From NCBI GenBank assembly GCA_004143605.1, contig AWVY01000056.1, positions 102,847 to 142,134 on the forward strand: a DNA stretch of 39,288 bases, given 5' to 3'. Positions 19,057 through 27,251 of this stretch are shown piece by piece. This DNA is from Desulforamulus aquiferis. GTDB lineage: Bacteria > Bacillota > Desulfotomaculia > Desulfotomaculales > Desulfotomaculaceae. The position numbers and the translations under genes are program-made. The notes under the pieces were generated by a model. It made no database searches and was not told the origin of the DNA. It saw only the letters and a list, made by a program, of their open reading frames with translations. Within the stretch, counting starts at the first letter, position 1, and each line of letters starts with the position of its first letter.

Positions 19057-19563
19057 TCAATATTCACCATCATTGTCCTCCTCCTCCTCTGCCATATTAT
19101 CAGAATAATCCATGGAGTAACCATAGCGTAAATTACGAGCCATATTAGCCAATTCTCTTCCTGCAAGCAATTCCAGTGACCCCTGACATTTTCCGTCAAA
19201 ATTTGTTTTCATGAATTTTATTAATTCTTCGTCACTCAACAAATCAAGGGTTTCATTTTTATAAAAATAAAACATTTCAATGAGCTCGTGCAGTGTTTCA
19301 GCGTAGTTGTGCTTTGAAACATAGGGGGAATGGCAAAATTCCTTGATAATTTTATTGGTGACACCACCGCCAAATTCAATTCTTCCGTTACTTTGCAAAG
19401 CTAATGACCGTGTTTCAACAAGTTCAATGGCTTCCTGATGCGACAGGGTTAACCCAAATTGACTAGTATAGGAGTTGCATTTTTCAATCTCTGTCACGGC
19501 CTGCTTTAATATTAAGGATGGGATATACCCATGATTGCAAATGACAATATTGCTCACCTCCAC
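19057..19563 (-). CDS. DUF6323-like protein of unknown function
   Basis: About 168 residues, intact frame, recognised from memory as the DUF6323 type: FGLTLSHQEAIELVETRSLALQ, GRIEFGGGV, FCHSPYVSKHNYAETLHELIEMFYFYKNETLDLLSDEELIKFM and FDGKCQGSLELLAGREL. No transmembrane helix or known catalytic pattern; the C-terminus is acidic (NMAEEEEDND). The start is uncertain: GGAGGTGAG lies within the first codons of the GTG at 19563, so translation may begin at a later non-ATG codon near 19548. The gene is coupled to the DUF6179-like gene. Their frequent pairing in clostridia is recalled, not computed. Confidence 0.65.
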   Translation of the reverse strand: MEVSNIVICNHGYIPSLILKQAVTEIEKCNSYTSQFGLTLSHQEAIELVETRSLALQSNGRIEFGGGVTNKIIKEFCHSPYVSKHNYAETLHELIEMFYFYKNETLDLLSDEELIKFMKTNFDGKCQGSLELLAGRELANMARNLRYGYSMDYSDNMAEEEEDNDGEY

Positions 19564-19597
19564 GATAAATAATTTTAGTTTTTAATCACATAACTCC

Positions 19598-19626
19598 TTG
19601 ACATAAGTGTTTTTTTGTGATATATT
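19598..19626 (+). promoter_or_regulatory. Near-consensus promoter with no gene directly downstream
   Basis: TTGACA at 19598-19603, a 17-base spacer and TATATT at 19621-19626 on the plus strand. It lies just upstream of, and opposite to, the DUF6323-like gene. A hairpin with T runs follows about 95 bases beyond the expected transcription start, before trmO. Confidence 0.5.
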
Positions 19627-19632
19627 AATTAT

Positions 19633-19747
19633 GTGTGAGTTTATTTATTTATTTTTTGGTTTAATATTTATATTATCATTAATAACCTCAAAAAGCAATA
19701 TGATAAATTTTGAAATTTAAACGAACAAATTGTTCGTTTTTCTTTTT
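19633..19747 (+). ncRNA. Candidate small RNA between promoter and terminator
   Basis: Defined only by its flanks: a near-consensus promoter at 19598-19626 and a terminator-like hairpin at 19719-19747. The body is very AT-rich and encodes no convincing peptide. It could be a free small RNA or a prematurely ended trmO leader. No known RNA family is recognised. Confidence 0.25.
19719..19747 (+). terminator. Hairpin with T runs, or palindromic operator
   Basis: AAACGAACAA and TTGTTCGTTT are perfect arms around a single base, followed by TTTT, C and TTTTT. This fits a factor-independent terminator on the plus strand. The CGAAC/GTTCG halves recall the Firmicute LexA box, but the gap is five bases instead of four. 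Confidence 0.5.
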
Positions 19748-19851
19748 AGGGTTAACTAATCAAAAAGACTTGCCTAAAGGCTTGTAGTATTAAAACACAT
19801 TGATATACTGAATATAGCGGCGCCGTAAATAAAATGATAGGAGATTTATTT

Positions 19852-20326
19852 ATGGTACAAATTAATCTCAAATCAATTGGTAAAGTTTGTGTAGATGACC
19901 AGGGAATGCGATTAATATTAGATAAAGAATATATCCCTGCCCTTACAAATCTTGAGGATTTCAGTTATATTAATGTGCTCTGGTGGTTTAGTAAGTGCGA
20001 TAACTTGGAATCCCGGTCAAAACTTACCGAGAAAAGTCCTTACAAAAATTCCCCAGGGATATTAGGGACTTTTGCAACACGTTCTCCAGAACGCCCAAAC
20101 CCCATTGCTTTAACAACTAGTTATGTAACCTACATCGATTCCCAAAATGGTATTATTGGTTTAGCTACATCGACGCTGATGACGGAACCCCTATTCTGGA
20201 TATTAAACCCTACACTCCTAGTCTCGATAGATAGAAAATCCATCAGTGCCAAAATGGTGCCTCAATTGGCCAAGAAGCGTGGAAGAATCCGGTGACTTTG
20301 ACTGGACTACAGTCTTTAGCTTCTAA
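19852..20326 (+). CDS. trmO: TrmO/TsaA-family (YaeB-like) tRNA methyltransferase, frameshifted
   Basis: TrmO methylates the t6A modification at position 37 of certain tRNAs using SAM; short homologues like this one lack the C-terminal extension and their exact substrate is less certain. About 158 residues after correction. The ATG at 19852 has AGGAGA 7 bases upstream and is preferred over ATG 19834. Family marks: LEDFSYINVLWWFSKCD, PGILGTFATRSPERPNPIALT, and after repair AYIDADDGTPILDIKPYTPSLD and PSVPKWCLNWP. Two missing bases near 20166 and 20240 break the frame; the true stop is TAA at 20324. The last ~30 bases and the following hairpin recur at 35762-35852. Confidence 0.85.
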
Positions 20327-20341
20327 TCCTAAAATAAATAT

Positions 20342-20378
20342 AGGGATGTGCTGAAACTTAACGTTTCGGCACATCCCT
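20342..20378 (+). terminator. Long hairpin after trmO (repeated at 35811)
   Basis: Sixteen-base stem (AGGGATGTGC..GAAAC / GTTTC..GCACATCCCT) with a five-base loop. No T run follows on the plus strand, so it is a weak intrinsic terminator or a structured repeat. A copy with one stem mismatch lies at 35811-35847. Confidence 0.5.
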
Positions 20379-20421
20379 GAACCTTTAATTACTATCAGTA
20401 ATTATTACTACAAATATGTAT

Positions 20422-20456
20422 AAAAAAGTTCCCTCGAATCATTGGACCGAGGGAAC
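20422..20456 (-). terminator. Terminator of the TetR-ABC exporter operon
   Basis: GTTCCCTCG/CGAGGGAAC stem with an 11-base loop and six T on the minus strand, about 90 bases after the permease stop. Confidence 0.85.
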
Positions 20457-20544
20457 ATATAACTAATATAGGATAGATATTGCCACAAGAACTAAGTTCA
20501 TGCCTATGCTGGGCGCACAGGCTTAAGCGGAACAAGAACTTTTT

Positions 20545-22789
20545 CTACTCCGTTCCTGCTTTTAACGCCTCGCTCATGGAAACTGCGTTCACCTTCTTTG
20601 CACACAGCAGCTTGCTGACTGATAAGTCAGCATAATTACTACAAAACAAACAACCACATAAAGGGGGCTAATAATGGTTGGCAGCACTAAGTTAATCATA
20701 GTGCCAAGATAGCCATACATTGCACCCATTGACGCCGCCATAACAGGAATGCTGATTATAAATGCGGCCATTATGACAAAGGTCGAGCTGTCCAATATCA
20801 GTGACCTGATTTCACGGGGTCTGTAGCCAAATATCTTAAAAAGCGAAATGGTGTTTTTATTTTCCTCGATAATCAGCGAAGTTACTAGATATAGGATAAT
20901 CACTGCCACGACACTGGAGACGAGAGTCATCCCTGCCACCATGGAAATCATCGACCCAGCAGTTCATCCATGGCGTTCGGCATCTCACTCAGCGACTTTG
21001 TTCCTGAAAGCTGCCCGTCGGGAATATCAAGCTTCTTTGTGCTCCAAAGCCCCATGTAGCTGTTTTCGGGAAGCCCGAGCTGTGCGTTAAACTCGTCAAT
21101 CGGCATAAAGATAAACTGCTCCGCGTAGGAGTCGGCGACAGCGTCAATATGAAAGGTGTACAACTTCCCATCCTGCTTGTTTATGAAGCTTACGCTGTCG
21201 CCCGCCCTAATGCCCAATCGGTTTGCCAAAGGCTCTGTAATATTTGTCTGATCATTGGGAAGGGGATTACCCTTGCTATTGTTCAGCGTCAAAATTGTCG
21301 ACCCAGGCTCTACGCCGGTTATATAAAACTCAATTCCCTCGTTATTTTCAGGATAAAACCTTCCGGCAGAGAAAACCTCCGCCCCTTCCGGTGCTTTACC
21401 GTACTGCAGATCCTTAAAGGCATATTCATATTCAAACCGGTAAGTTTCCGTGATGCTGTTATTGAATACATAGTTCATAGAGTTCATAACCGTGAAGCCA
21501 AAAAGCATGAGCACAGACGCGCTGGTAACACCCAAGAACAGAAACAAAAGACGTGAAATGCTTCTCAGTTGCTCCCGCAGCTTAAATTTTGTACTGAACT
21601 TAAACCTTTCCAGTTTAAGCGCGCGCTCTAAGGCGTTAACCTTGGTTTTTTGTTCGTCACCCTTCATAAGCTCCGCCGGAGATCGTTTCATCTCCGAACG
21701 TATAACAAGATAACTGCCGAGACCCAAAAATAGTATTGGTGTCAGTATTCCGATTAAGACATTCAAAAAGCTCAGTTCAATGTCAATGACGGGAACATTA
21801 TAGTATGAAACCATAGCCATAACCGACGGCGCGATGGACGCAGCGCCAACAAACTTCCTATCACTCCGCCCGCAAAGGCCAGCAACAAAGGAATGGCCAT
21901 ATAGTGGCGCATTAACTCACGCCGCCGGTAGCCTTGGGCGTAGAGTGTTCCTATAATCACCGATTCATGCGAATCATACGCCAGATCATGATGCTGATAA
22001 TTAAGCAGCACAGGAGAAACATTGCCGCTGGTAGCGGTACGCTCATCGTTTTCAAACCTGTTATGGAAGCCCAAGCCATTCTTGCGCGTTTGTTGTTCAT
22101 AATGTCAATCCAGTCAGACTCTGTTATGCCTTCTGCGTGTAAACGCTCCCGAAATTGCGTCGCCTGTTTATTGAGGCTCTGGTTCTGTCATTAAACCTAA
22201 CGGAATAAATGCTGGCAGCATTGTCTATATCCGCAAATTCCTCGCGATTTATAACTCCCACACCAAAATTATCGGGCAGTACCATGATATCGTATACATT
22301 TTTTAATGGATAGATATAATGGGGCAGGGACACAAAACCCACGACAGTGAAGTTTTTACCTGCTGCGCTGATACTGCTTCCTACAGGATAGCCATTCGCT
22401 TTGGCAAAGGCCGGATCAAGCAGTATTTCTCCCGGGCCGGAAAGTGCCTGACCCTCTATAACAGCCGGTATGTTCAGCTTTTCTGTTTTACTGAGCAGCC
22501 GCAGGGTAAGCGAGTCGGACAGGGTGGCGTCAAAGCTCATGTACTCCTCGATGATGGCATCAGACGCTTTCTCTAATTTCGCGCTGTCAGAAATAGCCTT
22601 GTCGGTTGAAAAGGACAGATCCTCCTGCATATGTTCTTCTGTAAAAGTGGTGACCAGGACAGCAAGATTCTGAGAAATCCCCGCCGCCACAATAAAGCTA
22701 TAGCTTCCAAGGATTATAAGCAAAAGAACGCCAAGGTATCGCAGCAGGTTTTCTTTCAATATCCGAAAAACTCTCTTGTTCAGCGCCAT
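20545..22789 (-). CDS. FtsX-family ABC exporter permease, frameshifted
   Basis: Large permease of about 750 residues after correction. The ATG at 22789 overlaps the stop of the ATPase gene (TAATG). Order: N-terminal helix (YLGVLLLIILGSYSFIVAAG), an extracytoplasmic domain, a first FtsX unit (MFLLCCLIISIMIWRMI, IIGTLYAQGYRRREL, IPLLLAFAGGVIGSLLAL, FLNVLIGILTPILFLG), a second extracytoplasmic domain after LLFLFLGVTSASVLMLFGF, and a second FtsX unit (GMTLVSSVVAVIILYLVTS, ISLFKIFGYRPREIRSL). The two IxxLxxxGY-REL coupling segments are intact. At least five frame breaks, for example GG for GGG near 22165. The true stop is at 20545 after SKLLCAKKVNAVSMSEALKAGTE. Probably exports or senses a lipid-like compound or antimicrobial peptide. 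Confidence 0.8.
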
Positions 22790-23487
22790 TACCACTCAAT
22801 CCTTTCTGCCGGAACAGTCACCTCATTAACCGTTGCCTCTACGATTTCCCCACTTCTCACCTTAAACACTCTATTGGCCATAGCGGCGATGGCAGCATTG
22901 TGGGTTATCATCAAAATGGTTGTTCCGTATTTTTTGTTTACTTGCTGTAAGAGCCTCAAGATACTGCGGGAAGTCTGATAATCCAGTGCGCCGGTTGGCT
23001 CGTCGCAGAGGAGCAACTTCGGATTCTTGACAATCGCCCTGGCAATGGAGACTCGTTGTTGCTCACCGCCGCTCAGTTCCCTGGGGAAACGACGTTTTTT
23101 ATCCTGCAGTCCTACCGCCGCTAAAACCTCGTCGATATTTAGAGGTGATTTGCTGATGTTGGAAACAACTTCAATGTTTTCTCCCACTGTAAGGTTAGGA
23201 ACCAGATTATAGAACTGGAATATGAAACCGATATCCTCACGCCTGTACTCGGTCAACAGATCACTACTTAAATTGTTTATCTCTACCCCGTCAACGACAA
23301 CCTTTCCGCTATCGCCACTGTCAATGCCCCCAATGATATTCATCAATGTGGATTTTCCTGAACCCGATGGTCCAAGGATAACACCGATTTCCCCCTTCTC
23401 CAGCTTCATTCCGATCCCTTTTAATACTTCCGTTTTAACCAGTCCTGATGAGTAGCTCTTCTTCAAACTGGATATATCAATAAACAT
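22789..23487 (-). CDS. LolD/MacB-type ABC transporter ATP-binding protein
   Basis: Intact ATPase of 232 residues. Walker [10 protein letters not shown] (39-47), Q-loop FQFYNL, signature [14 protein letters not shown], Walker [13 protein letters not shown] and H-loop ITHN are all present; PTGALD is typical of exporters that work with FtsX-fold permeases. AAGGAGG lies upstream of the ATG, inside the end of the TetR gene. Its stop overlaps the permease start. With the permease it forms one transporter, expressed from the TetR-controlled promoter at 24168-24196. Confidence 0.95.
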   Translation of the reverse strand: MFIDISSLKKSYSSGLVKTEVLKGIGMKLEKGEIGVILGPSGSGKSTLMNIIGGIDSGDSGKVVVDGVEINNLSSDLLTEYRREDIGFIFQFYNLVPNLTVGENIEVVSNISKSPLNIDEVLAAVGLQDKKRRFPRELSGGEQQRVSIARAIVKNPKLLLCDEPTGALDYQTSRSILRLLQQVNKKYGTTILMITHNAAIAAMANRVFKVRSGEIVEATVNEVTVPAERIEW

Positions 23488-23488
23488 A

Positions 23489-24120
23489 TTATTGTTCCTC
23501 CTTTTTATAGAAACACCGTTTCAATATATCAAAATACTCATCCCATTCCCCAAGTACTTCCAAGTTGATATCTTCAAAGGAATTTACTTTATCCCTTTGC
23601 TGCTCGGAAAACTCAGTATCGTCCAGGTAATAATATTCATCGCTTTTTCAATATCAATATCTTTACGGAATTTTGAGAAATCTATATTTTTATAACCTCT
23701 TTCTAAGCCGCTTGAAATGAGATACTTACCTATTTTATCGATTTCACTTTTCACTTCGGCAGCATCCTCGTGGGCAACAGTCTTTAGAAAATTAAATGCT
23801 TGTGGATACTTTTTATAAATCTTAAATTTAGCTAACCCAATCACTTTCATCCTTTTAAATAAATCTGTTTCTTTCCAATCTACTTCATCATAGATTTTAT
23901 CGATAACCTCAACAACATAGTCAAATAAGAATAAATACAGTTCCTTTTTATTGTTAAAATATTTGAATAATGATCCTTTAGATATTTCTGCTTCTTTTAC
24001 AATCTCGTTTGTAGATGCCTTATCATAGCCACTTCTTGCAAACTCTTTAAGAGCTGCGTTAATAATACGTTCTTGTTTCTCCTGTTCTAAACTATAAAAT
24101 TTCGGATAGATAATATTCAC
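23489..24120 (-). CDS. TetR-family repressor of the ABC exporter operon, frameshifted
   Basis: About 210 residues after correction. The N-terminal helix-turn-helix is clear: QERIINAALKEFARSGYDKAST then NEIVKEAEISKGSLFKYF, followed by NKKELYLFLFDYVVEV. The C-terminal domain would bind a ligand, not identifiable. GTG at 24120 is the chosen start; a TTG at 24147 abuts an operator and is less likely. One base is missing near 23632 (W-T-D-T-E-F), after which the protein runs to KKEEQ and stops one base before the ATPase ATG. First gene of the operon and almost certainly autoregulated through the two palindromes at 24148 and 24181. Confidence 0.9.
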
Positions 24121-24147
24121 CCCGTTTATGCTTAATAACCAACACAA

Positions 24148-24196
24148 TGACCACAGCGGTCACCTCAATTATATTGAAAGTGACCACTGTGGTCAA
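24148..24196 (-). promoter_or_regulatory. TetR operon promoter with two palindromic operators
   Basis: On the minus strand TTGACC (24196-24191), exactly 17 bases, then TATAAT (24173-24168): a near-consensus sigma-A promoter. TGACCACTGTGGTCA at 24181-24195, a perfect palindrome, covers the -35. TGACCACAGCGGTCA at 24148-24162, with one altered half-site base, covers the start region. The operator centres are 33 bases apart. The layout implies repression of the regulator and exporter genes by the adjacent TetR protein. Confidence 0.85.
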
Positions 24197-24282
24197 GTTC
24201 TTGATACGTTAATATAAACTAGTAAAAAAGGGGCTGTTGTCAAACGAACCTAATTGTCTCGTAGCAATACCCAATGATTTTG

Positions 24283-24355
24283 CCAAATCAGTAGTTGTGG
24301 TCGGTGGGGGGCCAGGCGGACTTGAGGTAGCATGGGTTGCAGCGGCGCCTCCTCC
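24283..24355 (+). pseudogene. Fragment of a dienoyl-CoA reductase-like gene
   Basis: 63 bases (24283-24345) match 38383-38445 inside the flavin/FeS oxidoreductase gene at about 89%, coding KSVVVVGGGPGGLEVAWVAA. The fragment then continues with AAPPP, which corresponds to about 68 bases further on in the parent gene; both ends of that jump carry GCAGCGG, so the missing part was probably lost between short repeats. No start, no remaining domains. It sits between the TetR promoter and the transposase element. Confidence 0.75.
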
Positions 24356-24384
24356 CTGAAATGTCGCGGTGTCGCGGGTGTCGC

Positions 24385-24479
24385 GGGGACGCTTTGTTTG
24401 ACATGTTGGGTGTCGCGGGGACGCTTTGTTTGACATGTTGTGGTGTCGCGGTCGCGGGGACGCTTTGTTTGACATGTTG
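24385..24479 (+). repeat. Three copies of the transposase element end sequence
   Basis: Copies start at 24385, 24417 and 24456; each is 24 bases long, begins GGGGACGCTTTG and ends TTTGACATGTTG. They are separated by 8 to 15 bases of GTGTCGCGG-type sequence. The 17-base core GGGACGCTTTGTTTGAC occurs once in inverted form at 25264-25280 on the other side of the transposase gene. Local reiteration of an element end is typical of REP-type sequences. Confidence 0.85.
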
Positions 24480-25221
24480 TTATTTAGCATTCTGAATAAT
24501 GCTCCTGCCAATACCCAGAGCTCTCTCTAATTGTCGGATACTGGCTCCTGTTTCTTTTTTTATTCTTTTTATCATACTATCCCTTTCTTTAGTCTCCATA
24601 AACTGCAATTTTTGTATTTCTACTATGCCTTTTATTTCTTTTTTTAATTCTTCATCTGTATATCTCTTCTTCTCTTCATAACCTAAACAACTATCGGTAT
24701 TATCTTGATTATGAAATTCTTTAAATTTTTCCGTATTGTTAAAAAACCCCATTGCAATATCCTGGTCGGTTATTCTGCTCTGAAGTTTCAAGTAATCTAA
24801 ATAGCTACTCCATTTATAATCACCTATAACCTTAACAATACCTGCTTTTATTGGATTTTGATGAATATATCGTAATACAGTTAAAAGATATTTCTCATCA
24901 TTTACTGGCTCACTATTATATCTGTTTTGAAAGAGATGTCCAGTTCTTCCATATTTTCTGTTATGATATTGGGCATAACCAACACTTATCCTTTTAATAG
25001 AGTCTCCTATTTGTTCCTTGCCCTCTTTTATAAGTAAATGCAGATGATTTGTCATTAAACAATAAGCTAATAGGGTTATACCACTTTTTTCCTTAGCCTT
25101 TTCAATATAATGTAAAAACTTTTCATAATCATCATCCTTTATAAAAATGTCCCTCTTATCTATCCCTCTCATCATTATATGATATATTCCTGTCTCGCTT
25201 CTTTCTCTGGCATATCTTGGC
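24480..25221 (-). CDS. REP-associated tyrosine (Y1/IS200-like) transposase
   Basis: HUH-type single-strand transposase of 246 residues, intact. The ATG at 25221 gives the typical MPRYARERSE start; an upstream open extension from 25268 enters the repeat and is not protein-like. The HUH pair is H-L-H at residues 60-62 (MTNHLHLLI). The nucleophilic Tyr should be in SVGYAQYHNRKYGRTGHLFQ. RYIHQNPIKAGIV is a family mark, and the C-terminus (TGASIRQLERALGIG) is a helix-turn-helix-like tail. Such enzymes are thought to mobilise REP-like repeats rather than only themselves; the repeated ends beside this gene fit. Confidence 0.92.
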
Positions 25222-25299
25222 ATTTTATCACCCATCATAATCTTACCACTTTCAATGTTACCCGTCAAACAAAGCGTCCCTTTGACACCTTTCGGAAAT

Positions 25300-25331
25300 G
25301 AAAAAGCGCTATGAGTTAAACTTATAGCGCT
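25300..25331 (-). terminator. Terminator after the stalk/PepSY-like protein gene
   Basis: AGCGCTAT/ATAGCGCT stem with an inner AGTT/AACT pair, five T on the minus strand. It lies about 135 bases after the stop at 25466 and 20 bases from the transposase element end. Confidence 0.75.
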
Positions 25332-25465
25332 CTTATCAATAGTCTGCTTTTATGGCAGCAATGATTTTGGGAAATTATCCGCCCTTTTGTACCGTAGCAA
25401 GCTGATACAAGGGCCGTAAAGCCTTTTACATTATAATCCTGTTCCATCGTCTGTATTTACCCATA

Positions 25466-26374
25466 TTACCCTGCGAAATAGCCGGCTACAAAAACATCAA
25501 GATCATTCACATTTACCGAACAGATACCTTCTGCATAGGAACCACTTCCTCCGTTTCCGTTAGTACCATATTTGAACAATAGGTCTCCTGTAGATTTATC
25601 TACTAATATCTCATAGGGTCCTTTCAGTATCCAGTATCCAGCCAGTTCATCCTTATATTCTATATCGTCTATTTTTTGTCTTATTTCATTCAATACTATA
25701 TTTGAGGTATCACTACCATCCACATATCTATTATTTTTTAAAAATGTTTTATATGCTCGTTCCATGGCATCACTAGCTAACTTCACAGCCTCTTCCTTTG
25801 TCACCTTTTTTGTCCTAGTATCTATAGAAATCAAAGGATTGCCAAATGGCATAATATCTATATTGTAACTAATGTCCGCTCGAAAAATCTCTGCCAGTGC
25901 CCTCAAAGGCGCATTCATTCTGTCATCAATCATTTGTACAGCTATGGGTAAAACTACTACTCTATCGTTAATGACAGCATTTTTATCCCCAGTACTCATT
26001 TTAATTTTATTGTTTTTATATTCTATAGATGCTGTATTTTTCTGTTCATCCCATTCCACCTGTCCTCCTAATTCTTCAACAATTATTCTGACAGGGGCAA
26101 GAGAATATCCATATTCATTCTGAATATCCACATTAGGAATAAAATTATTGTTTATCATAATAAACGAAAATTTATCTACTGGATTGATAGTAGTCGTTTC
26201 ACCATTTTTATAGGTAATTTTTTGTATCCAATATTTTCCGTTATCAAAGTCTGTAAGATTTGAATCAATAGTACAGTTATAACAATTATTATTTTTAATT
26301 TCTCCGAAAACTTTAGCTGGAGCAAACACTACTAACAGGCCGCATAAAATAAGTAATATAAATTTGTTTTTCAT
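25466..26374 (-). CDS. Secreted stalk-domain protein with PepSY-like C-terminus
   Basis: Exported protein of 302 residues, intact. Signal peptide MKNKFILLILCGLLVVFAPAKVFG. A stalk (copper amine oxidase N-like) domain lies at about 80-190: YGYSLAPVRIIVEELGGQVEWDEQKNTASIEYKNNKIKM and MNAPLRALAEIFRADISYN. From about 195 a PepSY-like pattern follows: ISIDTRTKKVTKEEAVKLASDAMERAY, then GYWILKGPYEILVDKSTGDLLFKYG. Three cysteines occur, two close together near the N-terminus (NNCYNCT) and one near the end. Probably a cell-surface protein of unknown ligand; it shares only the stalk fold with the protein at 7949. A terminator follows. It stands alone. Confidence 0.78.
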   Translation of the reverse strand: MKNKFILLILCGLLVVFAPAKVFGEIKNNNCYNCTIDSNLTDFDNGKYWIQKITYKNGETTTINPVDKFSFIMINNNFIPNVDIQNEYGYSLAPVRIIVEELGGQVEWDEQKNTASIEYKNNKIKMSTGDKNAVINDRVVVLPIAVQMIDDRMNAPLRALAEIFRADISYNIDIMPFGNPLISIDTRTKKVTKEEAVKLASDAMERAYKTFLKNNRYVDGSDTSNIVLNEIRQKIDDIEYKDELAGYWILKGPYEILVDKSTGDLLFKYGTNGNGGSGSYAEGICSVNVNDLDVFVAGYFAG

Positions 26375-26465
26375 AAGGTCCCCTTTGCATCACTAATTTC
26401 CACTTATTTTTATTATATGCGTATGATTGACTAAGGACAATTTATATCTGATACCGCTGAACTTG

Positions 26466-26576
26466 ATGTCAGTACAGGAATTAACCCAATTTGAATCCGC
26501 GTCTTTTGACTTGGTTACTTCAGCGTACTGCCTGCACGATATGGATAATGGCTATAGGTTTGATGATTTGGAATAA
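26466..26576 (+). pseudogene. Possible remnant of a class I SAM-dependent methyltransferase
   Basis: A 36-residue open stretch contains FESASFDLVTSAYCLHDMDN, which resembles the motif-IV/post-II region of class I methyltransferases (usually xFDLVxSxxxLHHxxD). No SAM-binding glycine motif or other domain is nearby. It is the only recognisable item in the 257 bases between the MGMT-like and stalk genes. Weak call based on one motif. Confidence 0.35.
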
Positions 26577-26631
26577 ATGCAACGGGTGGCCTGTTTATTT
26601 GTGAAGTATAAAATATTGAACATCTTTTTAT

Positions 26632-27105
26632 CTATTCTCTTATTTCAGCCATATAAAAAAATTTATCCTCATAGTCCTTCACAAAATGCCTTTTACCCTT
26701 TTGAATTATTGTGTGACCTTCCATCTCAAGATGAAGTTTTTGTCCATCAATACCTTCCGGATATTTTTCATTAAGTTCGCCGTCTTTTTTAAGTGTTCTC
26801 CAATAAGGTGTTTCATCATCTTTTCTCTCGGCAGAGGCATTGGCTGCAATATTTATAAATATTCCGGCAGTAAGCTGGCAGGTGTAATCCGCACCATGCT
26901 TTTTAGCTAAATAGCTTCTTATATAGTCTGATGTTGTTACTTTTCCCTGTGGTACTTTTTTCATGATTTCATCATAGGCAAGTGGAGGAGCAATAAGCAT
27001 TTTAGTCCCACCATACCTAAAAATTGCCTTTTGGTCAGTAACCTCAACGATCTTTGGCATATTTTTATTGTCATGCAATTTCTCGTTAAATGATTTCCTT
27101 GCCAT
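26632..27105 (-). CDS. MGMT-family (alkyltransferase-like) protein
   Basis: About 157 residues, intact. The region from ~40 on resembles the DNA-binding domain of O6-alkylguanine-DNA alkyltransferases: PPLAYDEIMKKVPQGKVTTSDYIRSYLAKKHG, then PYWRTLKKDGELNEKYPEGIDGQKLHLEMEGHTI. The catalytic PCHR of true MGMT is absent, so it may bind alkylated DNA without repairing it, as alkyltransferase-like proteins do. AGGAGA lies 9 bases ahead of the ATG. No operon partner. Confidence 0.75.
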   Translation of the reverse strand: MARKSFNEKLHDNKNMPKIVEVTDQKAIFRYGGTKMLIAPPLAYDEIMKKVPQGKVTTSDYIRSYLAKKHGADYTCQLTAGIFINIAANASAERKDDETPYWRTLKKDGELNEKYPEGIDGQKLHLEMEGHTIIQKGKRHFVKDYEDKFFYMAEIRE

Positions 27106-27251
27106 AAAACATATTCTCCTATCTTTAAAAGTAACCCTATACTAACTATTATTTTCAAAAACAAAGCACTTTTAGTCAATTCCTTAATAAAAGCAATCAT
27201 TTAAAGAGAAAATCAGTATTTTCCGCAAATAAAGCAGACTGGAAGTGTGAA

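Larger units (their letters stand above)
24385..25280 (-). mobile_element. REP-associated tyrosine transposase (RAYT) element
   Basis: The transposase gene is flanked by a perfect 17-base inverted repeat: three direct copies at the left and one inverted copy at 25264-25280. The left side abuts an oxidoreductase gene fragment, the right side a terminator. No target-site duplication can be recognised, as expected for Y1-type enzymes. Confidence 0.75.

Noticed and set aside
19719-19739. LexA (SOS) box
   Set aside because: The halves CGAAC and GTTCG match, but the gap is five bases where the Firmicute box has four, and the following T runs fit a terminator better.
24385-24479. Three short repeats resembling a CRISPR array
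   Set aside because: Gaps are only 8-15 bases and made of the same GTGTCGCGG-type sequence; an inverted copy lies beyond the transposase; no cas gene is present.
24209-24511. 100-residue open frame rich in P, R and T
   Set aside because: It runs backwards through the repeat copies and the oxidoreductase fragment; composition comes from the repeats and there is no ribosome site.
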